Below are positions 8,309-18,647 of a DNA stretch of 22,653 nt, piece after piece. The stretch comes from Gracilariopsis chorda (taxonomy: Eukaryota > Rhodophyta > Florideophyceae > Gracilariales > Gracilariaceae). Made by a program: the position numbers and the translations under genes. The notes under the pieces are model-generated. The model was not told the origin of the DNA. It did no database searches and worked only from the letters and a program-made list of their open reading frames with translations. The stretch's first letter is position 1; each line of letters starts with the position of its first letter. Location of the stretch: NCBI GenBank assembly GCA_003194525.1, contig NBIV01000749.1, forward strand, positions 1-22,653. Reading direction: 5' to 3'.

Positions 8309-9002
8309 CTTCAACAGAACAGAAGAAATGAGACGTAGCACCACTGTCCGCATAAGTGTCGATGTGACTAATAGCTGGCGGTACCACTGAAGACTTCTCA
8401 TTAGCAACACCAGCAATCTCAACTTTGGACGCTCTACTGGATGACTTCCCAGAACGCTTTGGCTTCTCAACTGCGTTCACCCTCAGCTGGTCCAAGATTG
8501 CTTGTGGCAGATGGTTGTCAGGGTTGTCTGGATTCACGTGACATCGGTCTTGGGTATGTCCATCACGGTCGCAGAAGGTGCAGTGGTACCCGTTTCTGCT
8601 TCCTGCAGCATACGGACGACCAGTGGGGTCGTTAACAGTGGTCGAATCTGACGCGTTACCATCATTTTCGTTACCAATCGATGATCTGCTGTGTCCACTT
8701 ATTCGGGCACCACCCTTGTACCTGTTCTTTTTGCGATTACGACCTCTACTGGAACTACCTGAACCCATTTCACGAGCATTATATTCATCAATCAGGGTTG
8801 TCGCCACATAGTCCCATGTCAGTTCGGAGATCTCCTTGGTCCTAAGTGCTGCTGCAGTTGACTCCAAAGAGCAGTTGGGGTCAATAGAGGCCAGAAGCAT
8901 AGGTGCCTTGTGAGACTCAGGTATAGCCGCATCCTTGCCCATGCGGTCCAGCTGCGAGGACAGACAGGCAAACTGGTCCACATACTCAGACATGTTTTGG
9001 CC
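8309..9002 (-). pseudogene. copia gag C-terminal half and protease start, fragment with intact motifs
   Basis: The minus strand enters at 9002 inside gag (GQNMSEYVDQFACLSSQ) and stays open to 8309. It shows the family B/C gag core (ESTAAALRTKEISELTWDY), a basic Ser/Arg region and an intact zinc knuckle (CTFCDRDGHTQDRC). The nucleocapsid tail follows, then a protease start with an intact site (DTYADSGATSHFF). It ends a few residues later at LTR-C. Gag and protease share one frame with no stop, which shows the ancestral layout and lets the TGA and Asn changes in element B1 be recognised as damage. Both ends are cut by LTR termini. Confidence 0.85.
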
Positions 9003-9472
9003 TGTAGATGTTAGCACATAGTCGAGTGCCTGGTAGTCCTGGGACATCGTAAAGCAACACTTGGAACCAAAGTTTGATATAACGGAGGGCTGTTCTTGGG
9101 ACCTGCTCTACAAAAGCGCATATGCGTGTGTTCTCAAACCCAACGTGAAACGGGCATATGATTGGCTACTGCAAATACTCATATGCAACGTATTGGTTAC
9201 AAGTTTTATGCATTCTGTGGGTCCTGGGCACGGAACTGGCCACTCGGCATAAGGTGAATGGGCATGGTACTGAAGAATATGTGTGGCTACATGTGGTTTA
9301 CAGGTATATGGAAGTGTGTCATGTGTGCGCTTGTGCAAGTAAGCACGTGCCATGCACGCAACACACCTAGGGTATGTACATGGATGCGGTGGCATGTGTA
9401 TTTGTGCTTTGTCATTGTGATGATGATGCGAGGAAGTGTGTATACAGTGCTGCAGCATGCTGGCACATTGTT
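9003..9472 (+). repeat. LTR-B fragment, 5' 470 bp
   Basis: Starts TGTAGATGTTAGCACATAG, a one-base variant of the LTR-B start, and runs through the U3 module to GCTGGCACATTGTT. LTR-A(-) begins there. The left neighbour is gag in the opposite orientation, so the LTR-B element had inserted into a minus-strand element. The 3' part of the LTR and its internal region are gone. Confidence 0.85.
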
Positions 9473-10251
9473 TGTTGAAAGTTGAAAGGAAGTTGAGGGG
9501 ATGGAAGGGACGTTCGCCAGCTCTGGCTTGGATTTACTTGGAGGTCCTTCAGGCACATCTTATATACCACTCTAAACTCGAATTGCGCGGGAACACCAAC
9601 TACAAGTAAAACCTAAACCACTAAGCAGGGACACTCAATACTACCAATCATCATCTAACATGACATAGCCAGCTCAGCACAACCTCATTACACCAACGCA
9701 CACCAACGCACCAATGTTCTGTAATAGTTACGTGCATACACATGACCATGACAAGGCACAAATTCACGACTCCAACACACGCCAGCACATGCCAACACAT
9801 CACGGTAAGTCGACACGTCACGGTAAGTCGGCACGTAACCTGTGGTGTTAGTGCCATGTCATCATGTGGCAATGCACACAACACCCACGTCATCAATATA
9901 CCCGTGCATGTGTAAACCTGTTGACAGTGCATGCGCACCTTCCCATTGTACCAACCACTGCTGTACCACTTGTACCAGCTGTCAACCACTTCACCAGTAT
10001 CCCCTGCACACAACGTACACTGTGACCACTGTAGTAGCTGGACACGTGGGTGTGTCCAACCGATCCAGTTATGCCATACCACTTGTACGCACCACGTTGC
10101 ATATGTACATTTGCAGTAGCCAATCAGAAGCCAGTTTCACGTTGGGTTCGCGCACACGCGCATATGCGCTTTTGCAGAGGTACCCTCTAAAACAGCCCAT
10201 GCTCCCCGGAACATTTGGTTTTCAGTGACAGCACAGGTACTACTGGCAACA
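9473..10251 (-). repeat. LTR-A copy A3
   Basis: 779 bp, TG...CA. The left flank is LTR-B(+) (TTGTT) and the right flank LTR-B(-) (CATAT), so there is no target duplication and the two flanks come from different insertions. TATA is intact (TATATAAG on the minus strand of 9559-9566). No primer-binding site follows its 3' end, so it acts as a solo or recombined LTR. From 9855 to the right it matches the window start. Confidence 0.9.
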
Positions 10252-10529
10252 CATATTGCTAAGTACTATGCCCATTCACCTTATGCCAAGTGGCCATTTC
10301 CATGCCCATGACCTATACGATGCACAACACTTGAACCAATGCATTCCATATGAGTATATGCAGTAGCCAATCATAGGCCCGTTTCGCGTTGGGTTTGAGA
10401 ACACACGCATATGCCCTTTTGCAAAGCAGCTCTCAAAAACAATCTTCCGTTATGTGAAACTTTGTTTCCAAGTGCTGCACCATTATGTCCCAGCACTACC
10501 AGGCACTCGACCATGTGCTAACATCAACA
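10252..10529 (-). repeat. LTR-B fragment, copy 2 of 392-669
   Basis: Same 278 bp and same broken end at the LTR-A junction as copy 1. I saw no difference between them. Confidence 0.85.
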
Positions 10530-11105
10530 CAGGTGATTCATCCTCCTTCCAAGTGTTCTTCTCCTCCAGAGATGTCAGTTCTTCATCAATGGTACTCTTC
10601 CAAAGGCTCTGCTCAAGTGGTGTGGCAGACAGTGCTTCGCCCAGAGTAGGTTCATCACTGGTAGTAATATCCATTTGTGACGTTGCACTACCGGCCATGT
10701 ACCACCACTTAGCTGGTGCACGTCGTGTACGGCGAGGATAGCGTGGTTCTGGTTCAGACTCCGGTAAGACATCAGTGTCCGAAGTATGTTGACTAGCACT
10801 TGGGGCATGCTCACCACCATTATCTGGGTCTAAATCGTCACCAGAAGTATGCTCGCTATCATCTGGATGATCGGTACCGATTTCAATGCTCTGTGCCGTT
10901 GGTATAGGAGTGGATTCAATATGTTCCGTATCACTCTCAATGTCGAATGGGTTGTCCACAGAAACCATACTACCACTCTCAGTATCGATTTCAGAGTGAT
11001 CTCTGCATTCATAAGTATCATCTGATGCACCTTCATCACTCATAACATGTTCCAGAAATGGTGCCCCAGCGAACTTGGACTCGTCAAATGTCACATGCCG
11101 AGACT
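10530..11105 (-). pseudogene. copia pol linker and reverse transcriptase start, copy 2
   Basis: Appears identical to 670-1245, including HVTFDESKFAG, the acidic linker, the RYPRRTRRAP patch, the truncated RT entry and the upstream frameshift. Confidence 0.85.
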
Positions 11106-12166
11106 TTACATGGGTGGAATCTCATCACTATCATTGTCTAAAACATCATACACACCATGCTCAAGAGTCTGCAAGTACACTCCCTCAAGTGGACGACACT
11201 CGAACTTGGTATCTGGTTTCATCTTAAGCACGAACGCAGCACACCCAAACACTTTGACATGCTTCAGGGATGGTTTTGAACCAGTCATCAAAAGGTAAGG
11301 CCTGCTTCCAGTTGCTGAGTGATAAACCCTATTGCGAACATGTATGACGTGCTTTAATGCGTATGGCCACAAGCACTCTGGGAGACTTGCCTGTATGAGC
11401 AAAGCTCAAGCAGCTTCCTCCATAGTGCGATTGATGCGCTCGGCTATTGCATTGTGTTCCGGAGTATACGGAGGAGAGAAAGAAGTGTCTTGAAGATTGT
11501 TGGCAGGGTTCAGCTGCAACGCCATATACTCCTGGGCATTATCCGAGTGCAGTTTCGCAATGGCCACTCCTCCAAGCTGCTGGAACTTGTGCTCAACTGC
11601 ATCGAATACAACAGCAATTTCACTTTTATTGGTCATGAAGCCTAAAAGTGCATACCTTGAATGCTCGTCAAGGAAGGTAGAGGCATATTGAAACCTCTGT
11701 GGGAATGAAGGTACAAGTGTTCCTAGTATATCGGAGTGTAGCACCTCACTTACGGCTGATGCTCGGTCGTATTTGCCAGGGAACGGAAGTTTATGCGATT
11801 TACCAAGCATACACGGGCGGCATATCTCCTCCATTCCCGACATCTTCGGCACCCCTTCAGCATGTTTGTAAACTGACTGGAGGTCGCGCGCATTGATGTG
11901 GGCAAGTCGTCGATGCCATAGATTAGCAATACTGGACTCCGATGTCTTCATGCAATTATCTCCACTAGTTGGTGACGAGGGTGGGTTTGGGTTGGTACCT
12001 TGCCATATCGGATCGGGTAAGGTGTACAACCCCGAGCGTCAATCGCAATGGCCACTGCCGACTACAAACCCATTGTCCAAGGTGAGACGAACTTCACTTG
12101 AGCAAAAGAAAGATTCAATGCCCTTGTCCGCCAAGCATCCTATGGACACCAAATTGTATTCCAGTT
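11106..12166 (-). pseudogene. copia protease tail and integrase, copy 2, with two new stops
   Basis: Same domains as 1246-2303, but the frame is closed by TGA at 11406-11408 (just after the catalytic Glu helix, NRTMEEAA) and at 12039-12041 (before RSGLYTLP). Copy 1 has CGA at both sites, so both are C-to-T changes at CpG, read on the coding strand. A net 3-base insertion around 11961-11975 changes the short segment before NCMKTSESS. The HHCC domain and the three acidic residues are still encoded. Confidence 0.9.
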
Positions 12167-12975
12167 TGTTGATTAAAGCACATGGTCGAGTGTCTGGTAG
12201 TCCTGGGACATGATGGTGCAGCACTTGGAAACAAAGTTTCATATAACGGAGGGCTGTTTTTGAGAGCTGCTTTGCAAAAGCGCATATGCGTGTGTTCTCA
12301 AACCCAACTTGAAACGGGCATATGATTGGCTACTGCACATACTCATATGCAACGTATTGGTTACAAGTGTTATGCATTATATGGGTCCTGGGCATGGCAC
12401 TGGCCACTTGGCATAAGGTGAATGGGCATTGTACTTAGGAATATGTGTGGCTACATCTGGTTTAAAGGTACATGCAGGTCTTGCATATGTGCAGTTGTGC
12501 AAGTAAGCACGTGCAATGCACGCGACACACCTATGGTATGTACATGGATGTGGTGGCATGTGAATTGGTGCTTTGTCATAGTCATGATGATGCAAGTAAG
12601 TGTTTACACAGTGCTGTCACATGCTGGCAAATTGTTGGCATGTGTGGTTCACTTGTTGCGCATTGTTGGCTGCTTGGTTCACTTGGTGTGCGTTGTTGGA
12701 ATGTGTTGTTATGATGTTATACATGGTTGTACTAACCTGTAATCAGTGTGTGCAACGCTTATTGTGTTATGTTTGATTATGATTTGTAGTATTGGGTGTC
12801 CCCACTTAGTGGTGTAGGGTTTTCTTGTAGTGGTAGTGCGAAGTACATGTGCTATATAAGACTCTGAAGTCGCAGTACCACGTAAACTCACCTCCAAGCC
12901 TGGCAACCTTCACTCTTTATTTTCTTTCTTTCTTTCCTTTTCATTTCTGCCGAAGCCCAACATCATCTATCAACA
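12167..12975 (+). repeat. LTR-B, complete, copy 2
   Basis: 809 bp, TGTTGATT to TATCAACA, with TATATAAG at 12853-12860. It lacks the extra homopolymer bases seen in copy 1 (for example AAA rather than AAAA before CCCAAC, and GTTGGC rather than GTTGGGC). Confidence 0.85.
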
Positions 12976-12991
12976 TCATTTCGTATCAATA

Positions 12992-13005
12992 GGTTATGGG
13001 CCCAG
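12992..13005 (+). other. Primer-binding site, copy 2
   Basis: GGTTATGGGCCCAG, again 16 bp after the chosen LTR end. Confidence 0.8.
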
Positions 13006-13642
13006 AGCGTCGATATTTGCAGAGGTCGCTCAGTTTTAACTTCTTTTATTTTTGCGTGCACGCGTAAGATCGAGCTAATATCCCGCAAGAGACCAGCAGG
13101 GGTTAACTGGTGAAAGCATATCGCGCTTGTTAGTAACCTCTCTCGGACGTTTTGTACGGATTGAGCGCCCTATTCGTGAAGTGTGCGGAGTAGGGCAGGT
13201 CGAAGAAAATCGCACCTCGCACCTGGAAAGAGCATCCAGGGTCCAGGGGTTCAACCCTTAGGGTAGCGGGGGTAGTTGTTCCTGTCAGTGCGCCCGTTTT
13301 TACGAAGTTTCATCTTTTATTTTCTTTTCCGAGTTCGCTTCAGAGCCACTTGTGAGTATACTCCGGGCGTCGAGGACCCGAACTCCGCCTGTGATTCGCG
13401 TACCAGACGCGTCTGGACGAGCGTTGAGACTTGGTTACTTGGTCTCCGCTGGCATCCGAGCTGTTGAGTGTCGACAAATCTCCACTCCAGTATCTCTTTC
13501 TTAGGGTGACATCAGCTACAATTCAGCGGGTGTACCGCGATCATTCTCTTTAATCCCAGCTTATCGTCGATTCAAGGCATCGAGTCCCTCACTCTGCTAC
13601 ATTTGTTTTATTTACTTTAGTATTTGAACTCCTTCTGGAACA
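13006..13642 (+). other. 5' leader, family B, copy 2
   Basis: Non-coding, 637 bp. The structured segment is at 13092-13296 (ACCAG 13092-13096 with CTGGT 13107-13111; CCTGG from 13222). The palindrome CCAGACGCGTCTGG is at 13403-13416. It differs from copy 1 mainly by single-base indels in homopolymers. Confidence 0.75.
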
Positions 13643-14509
13643 ATGTCTGACGCCGAAGTTGAGTTCGAAACCACCTCTGGTGCCAAGATCCCTCGCTTCC
13701 ATGGTAAACGTGGTGAGGATTATACGTTATGGCGACATCGTCTACGAGCTGCATGTCGCATGAAAGGAGTCTGGAATGTCGTAATGTCAGGCTCGGAGGG
13801 GTCATACAGTGCTACCACGACGCAAGCGTCGTGCTCAAGCGATCCGCAGACCACTCCCCGTGTACTTGCCAAAAGAGAAAAGGCATGCGCAATCATAATA
13901 TGTGCACTTGGAGATGCCCCTCTGCGTGTGGTTATAGACGTCGATGATGACCCTGGGCGTATGCTCCAAGTTCTTGATGCGAGTTATGCGTCTAATAGGA
14001 CAGTGTCACGTATTGCTGTACAGACCCAGCTATTCCGAATGTCGTATAATGGTCAGAATATGTCGGACTATGTCGACCAGTTTGCGTCCCTATTCTCTCA
14101 GCTAGACCGAATGGGGAAGGATGCTGCCATTTTCGAATCCCACAAGTCGCCAATGCTGTTAGCCTCTATTGATCCCAACTGCTCACTGGAGTCAACGGCT
14201 GCGGCACTTCGGACAAAGGACATCTCGGAATTGACATGGGACTATGTGGCCACTATCCTCATAGACGAATATAATGCTCGCCAAGTTGATTCAGCCGGTT
14301 CTGCTCATAGTCGCAAACGGATGAAGAGCAGAAGTAAGGGCAGTAGCCGTTCAAGTGGACACACCACATCGTCAAATGTTTACGACATTGATGCAAGTAC
14401 ATCAGATCCCAACTCATACGATGACTACAACGGGCGCACTTATACTATTGCAGGCAAAAACTGTTATCATTGCAGCTTCTGTGACAGAGATGGTCACACG
14501 CAGGACTGA
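13643..14509 (+). pseudogene. copia gag, family B, copy 2, same zinc-knuckle stop
   Basis: 288 codons from ATG 13643 to TGA 14507-14509. I see three substitutions against copy 1: Gly to Cys in the ASGSS segment (ASCSS here), Arg to Lys in LAKREKA context, and Phe to Val before YDIDAS. The knuckle is cut before its last Cys exactly as in copy 1. Confidence 0.9.
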
Positions 14510-15003
14510 TGTCACATGAATCCTGACAATCCAGACAATCAACTGCCGAAAGCTATCTTCGAGACACTCAAAACCAGTTCCAGTCACAAACCTAAGCACT
14601 CCGGAAGGTCATCACGAAAGGATTCTAAGATTGAGATCGCTGCAATGTCTGCTGAAGAGAGTCTGCAGTGGTGCCCCCTGCGTCTACTCTCATAGACACC
14701 TACGCAAACAGTGGTGCCACATCCCACTTCTTCAGTTTTGCTTCTGCGTTCGTCCCGAACACATTGATTGACATAGAACTAAGGACGATCAAGGTCGCTG
14801 ACAACAATACGGTCTCCGCTACACAAAAAGGGGATGTAATACTTCCTTTTTCGAAGACTAACCTAAGGTTGACAGATGTACTTCTAGTCCCGGATCTTGG
14901 ATACAACTTGGTGTCTGTAGGTCGTATGGCCGATAAAGGCATTCAGTCCCTTTTCTGTACGAATGAGGTTTGCGTTATACACGAAGATGGGTTAGAGATT
15001 TGA
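14510..15003 (+). pseudogene. copia gag tail and protease, copy 2
   Basis: CHMNPDNPDN follows the stop, then a readable KHSGRSSRKDSKIEIAAMSAE tail. A shift at the CTGCAG near 14666 then moves to the protease frame. The site is again NSGAT, with Asn at 14707-14709. Copy 1 has one more T near 14590, so the nucleocapsid tail is cleaner here. It ends at the TGA at 15001-15003. Confidence 0.85.
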
Positions 15004-15413
15004 TGTGGGCAACGTGACATGTCCTCTCGTTTGTACATGTTGCCAAATCCGATTGAGCATAATGACTTCGTTTCGAATAGCTATGGTGTTAGTGCAGTGT
15101 TTCCTGATATTGGGCGAAATCTCCCGTAAGTTGGAGGAGCGCACGTGTTACCTCAGAATGTTGGAGGAGCACATGTGCATATTCAGAATTTGCATGCAAA
15201 CAATGCCGAGGAGTACATTTCTCTGCAAAAACCAACCACGAATGGTCTGTAGGGAATGATATTCTCACCTTCCTACACCCCAGAACATAATGCCAATGCC
15301 GAGCGCATCAATCGCACAATGGAAGAAGCTGCTCGAGCTTTGCTGATTCAGGCACACTGGCAAGAATGTCTATGGCCGTATGCATTGAAATATGATATTT
15401 GTATATGCGATAG
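15004..15413 (+). pseudogene. copia integrase remnant, copy 2, left of solo LTR
   Basis: As 5150-5560, with the 30-bp tandem repeat and the NAERINRTMEE helix. One T fewer in GAATTTGCAT shifts the frame before the NNAEEY segment, an extra defect relative to copy 1. It is interrupted at GATAG|TGTTG. Confidence 0.8.
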
Positions 15414-16191
15414 TGTTGAAAGTTGAAAGAAGTTGAGGGGATGGAAGGGAAATTCGCCAGCTCTAGCTTGGATTTACTTGGAGGTCCTTCAGGCACATCT
15501 TATATACCACTCTAAACTCGAATTGCGCGGGAACACCAACTACAAGTAAAACCTAAACCACTAAGCAGGGACACTCAATACTACCAATCATCATCTAACA
15601 TGACATAGCCAGCTCAGCACAACCTCATTACATCAACGCACACCAACGCACCAACGTTCCGTAATAGTTACGTGCATACACATGACCATGACAAGGCACA
15701 AATTAACGACTCCAACACACCCCAGCGCATGCCAACACATCACGGTAAGTCAACACGTCACAGTAAGTCGGCACGTAACCTGTGGTGTTAGTGCCATGTC
15801 ATCATGTGGCAATGCACACAACACCCACGTCATCAATATACCCGTGCATGTGTACACCTGTTGACAGTGCATGCGCACCTTACCATTGTACCAACCACTG
15901 CTGTACCACTTGTACCAGCTGTCAACCACTTCACCAGTATCCCCTGCACACAACGTACACTGTGACCACTGTAGTAGCTGGGCACGTGCGTGTGTCGAAC
16001 CGATCCAGTTATGCCATACCACTTGTACGCACCACGTTGCATATGTACATTTGCAGTAGCCAATCAGAAGCCAGTTTCACGTTGGGTTCGCGCACACGCG
16101 CATATGCGCTTTTGCAGAGGTATTCTCTAAAACAGCCCATGCTCCCCGGAACATTTGGTTTTCAGTGACAGCACAGGTACTACTGCCAACA
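15414..16191 (-). repeat. Solo LTR-A copy A4 with 5-bp target duplication
   Basis: 778 bp, TG...CA, flanked by GATAG at 15409-15413 and GATAG at 16192-16196. Removing the LTR and one GATAG joins two integrase segments in the same frame, and the result aligns without a gap to the pol(-) integrase. This proves a clean insertion followed by LTR-LTR loss of the body. TATATAAG lies on the minus strand of 15499-15506. It differs from A2 and A3 at several sites, for example in the 18-bp repeats. Confidence 0.95.
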
Positions 16192-16395
16192 GATAGATCT
16201 CTCGACTCTACCGCAGGTTTGAATCTATACCTTTTGGTGGGTGGTGGTAAGTCGTCGCTGAAGTATGCTAAAGCGTTTGGATGCGCAGCATATATATTGA
16301 TAATGAACCCAGACACCAAGTTCGAGTCTCGTGCACTTGAGGGAGTGTACATGCAGACTCCGGAGCATGGTGCTTCCCAGGAACTCTAGGAGGAG
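16192..16395 (+). pseudogene. copia integrase C-terminal fragment, right of solo LTR
   Basis: Continues the integrase of 15004-15413: KYAKAFGCAAYILIMNPDTK aligns with KHVKVFGCAAFVLKMKPDTK in pol(-). LEGVYMQTPEHG follows, then a TAG at 16387-16389. LTR-B starts 6 bp later. No RT follows, so the element lost everything after the integrase or was cut by the LTR-B insertion. Confidence 0.85.
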
Positions 16396-16500
16396 TGTTG
16401 ATGTTAGCACATGGTCGATTGCCTGGTAGTCCTGGGACGTGATGGTGATGCACTTGGAAACAAAGTTTCACCTAACGGAGGGCTGTTTTTGAGAGCTGCT
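16396..16500 (+). repeat. LTR-B fragment, first 105 bp, target of a second LTR-B
   Basis: TGTTGATGTTAGCACATGG to GAGAGCTGCT. The next base starts another LTR-B. This may be the 3' LTR of the integrase-bearing element to its left, interrupted by a relative. CTGCT (16496-16500) is the expected target duplication, but its partner is not in view. Confidence 0.8.
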
Positions 16501-17309
16501 TGTTGATGTTAGCACATAGTCGAGTGCCTGGTAGTCCTGGGTCATCATGGTGCAACGCTTGGAAACAAAGATTCATATAACGGAGGGCTGTTTTTGGGAC
16601 GTGCTCTACAAAAGCGCATATGCGTGTGTTCTCAAACCCAACGTGATACGGGCATATGATTGGCTACTGCACATACTCATATGCAACGTATTGGTTACAA
16701 GTGTTATGCATTCTATCGGTCCTAGGCACGGAACTGCCCACTTGGCATAGTTTGAATGGGCTTTGTACTTAGGAATATGTTTGGCTACATCTGGTTTAAA
16801 GGTACATGCAGGTGTTGCATATATGCAGTTGTGCAAGTAAGCACGTGCCATGCACGCAACGCACCTAGGGTATGTACATGGATGTGTTGGCATGTGAAGT
16901 TGTGCTTTGTCATAGTCATGATGATGCACGTAAGTGTTTACACAGTGCTGTCACATGCTGGCACATTGTTGGCATGTCTGTTTCATTTGTTGCGCATTGT
17001 TGGCTGCTTGGCTCACTTGGTGTGCGTTGTTGGAATGTGTTGTTATGATGTTATACATGGTTGTACTAACCTGTAATCAGTGTGTGCAACCCTTATTGTG
17101 TTATGTTTGATTATGATTGGTAGTATTGGGTGTCCCCACTTAGTGGTGTAGGGTTTTCTTGTAGTGGTAGTGCGAAGTACATGTGCTATATAAGACTCTG
17201 AAGTCGCAGTACCAAGTAAACTCACCCCCAAGCCTGGCAACCTTCACTCTTTATTTTCTTTCATTCTTTCCTTTTCATTTCTGCCGAAGCCCAACATCAT
17301 CTATCAACA
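16501..17309 (+). repeat. LTR-B, complete, 5' LTR of element B3
   Basis: 809 bp, TGTTGATG to TATCAACA, TATA at 17187-17194. It is more diverged from copies 1 and 2 than they are from each other, so it is an older or separate insertion and not part of the tandem duplication. Confidence 0.85.
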
Positions 17310-17325
17310 TCATTTCATATCAATA

Positions 17326-17339
17326 GGTTATGGGCCCAG
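17326..17339 (+). other. Primer-binding site of element B3
   Basis: GGTTATGGGCCCAG, with the same 16-bp spacing as the other LTR-B elements. Confidence 0.8.
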
Positions 17340-17969
17340 AGCGTCGATATTTGCAGACGTCGGTCCCTTTCAACTTCTTTTATTTTTGCGTGCACGCGTA
17401 AGATCGAGCTAATATCCCGCAAGAGACCAGCAGGGGTTAACTGGTGAAGGCATATCGCGCTTGTTAGTAACCTCCCTGGGACGTTTCGTACAGATTGAGC
17501 ACCCTACTCGTGAAGTACGCGGAGTAGGGCAGGTCGAAGAAAATCGCACCTCGCACATGGAGAGAGCATCCAGGGGTTCAACCCTTAGGGTAGCGGGGGT
17601 AGTTTTTCCTGTCAGTGCGCCCGTCTTTACGAAGTTTCATCTTTTATTTTCTTTTCCGAGTGCGCTTCAGAGCCACTTTTGAGTATACTCCGGGCGTCGA
17701 GGACCCAAACTCCGCCTGTGATTCGCGTACCAGACGCGTCTGGACGAGCGTTGAGACTTGCTTACTTGGTCTTTGCTGGCATTGGAGCTGTTGATTGTCG
17801 ACAAATCTCCACTCCAGTATCTCTTTCTTAGGGTGACATCAGCTACAATTCAGCGGGTGTACCGCGATCATTCTCTTTAATCCCAGCTGATCGTCGATTC
17901 AAGGCATCGAGTCCCTCACTCTGCTACATTTGTTTTATTTACTTTGGTATTTGAGCTCCTTCTGGAACA
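17340..17969 (+). other. 5' leader of element B3
   Basis: Non-coding, 630 bp. ACCAG/CTGGT is at 17426-17430 and 17441-17445, and the palindrome at 17730-17743. The CCTGG/CCAGG hairpin is damaged: CATGG replaces CCTGG, and 8 bp between it and GGTTCAACCC are deleted. Confidence 0.7.
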
Positions 17970-18197
17970 ATGTCTGCCTCCGAAGTTGAGTCCGAAACCA
18001 CCTCTGGTGTGAAGATCGCTCGCTTCCATGGTAAACGTGGTGAGGAATATACGTTATGGAGACATCTTCTACGAGCTGCATGTCGCAGGAAAGGTGTCTG
18101 GAATGTCGTAATGTCAGGCTCGGAGGGGTCATACAGTGCTACCACGACACAGGTGTCGGGCTCAAGCGCTCCGAAGACCACTCCCCGTGTACTTGCC
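17970..18197 (+). pseudogene. copia gag N-terminal fragment, element B3
   Basis: The ATG at 17970 starts MSASEVESETTSGVKI and the frame is open for 76 codons, through FHGKRGEEYTLWRH and KGVWNVVMSGSEG, to PRVLA. Then LTR-B begins. Family B gag continues KREKACAII at this point. The likely target duplication is TTGCC (18193-18197). Confidence 0.85.
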
Positions 18198-18647
18198 TGT
18201 TGATGTTAGGACATGGTCGAGTGCTTGGTAGTCCTGGGACATCATGGTGCAGCACTCGGAAACAAAGCTTCATATATCGGAGGGCTGTTTTTGAGAGCTG
18301 CTTTGCAAAAGCGCATATGCGTGTGTTCTCAAACCCAACGTGAAACATGCCTATGATTGGCTACTGCATATACTCATATGCAATGCATTGGTTCAAGTGT
18401 TGTGCATGGAATGGGTCAGGAACATGGAACTGGCCACTTGGCATAATGTGAATGCGCATGGTACTTAGGAATATGTGTGGCTACATCTGGTGTACAGGTA
18501 CATGCAGGTGTTGCATATGTGCAGTTGTGCAAGTAAGCACGTGCCATGCACGCAACACACCTAAGGTATGTACATGGATGCCGTGGCATGTGAATTTGTG
18601 CTTTGTCATACTCATGATGATGCAAGTAAGTGTTTACACAGTGCTGT
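18198..18647 (+). repeat. LTR-B fragment, first 450 bp
   Basis: TGTTGATGTTAGGACATGG inserted into gag. The U3 module is at about 18303-18385. It is interrupted at CACAGTGCTGT by LTR-A(+). Confidence 0.85.

Larger units (their letters stand above)
9855..15413. repeat. Second copy of the segment at 1-5560
   Basis: Base-by-base reading shows the same order (LTR-A, LTR-B fragment, pol(-), LTR-B(+), leader, gag, protease, integrase remnant) with roughly 30 differences by eye over 5.2 kb. The offset is 9854 at the start, 9860 over most of the pol fragment and 9853 at the right end. The unit lies in direct orientation, separated from copy 1 by 5561-9854. Confidence 0.95.
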
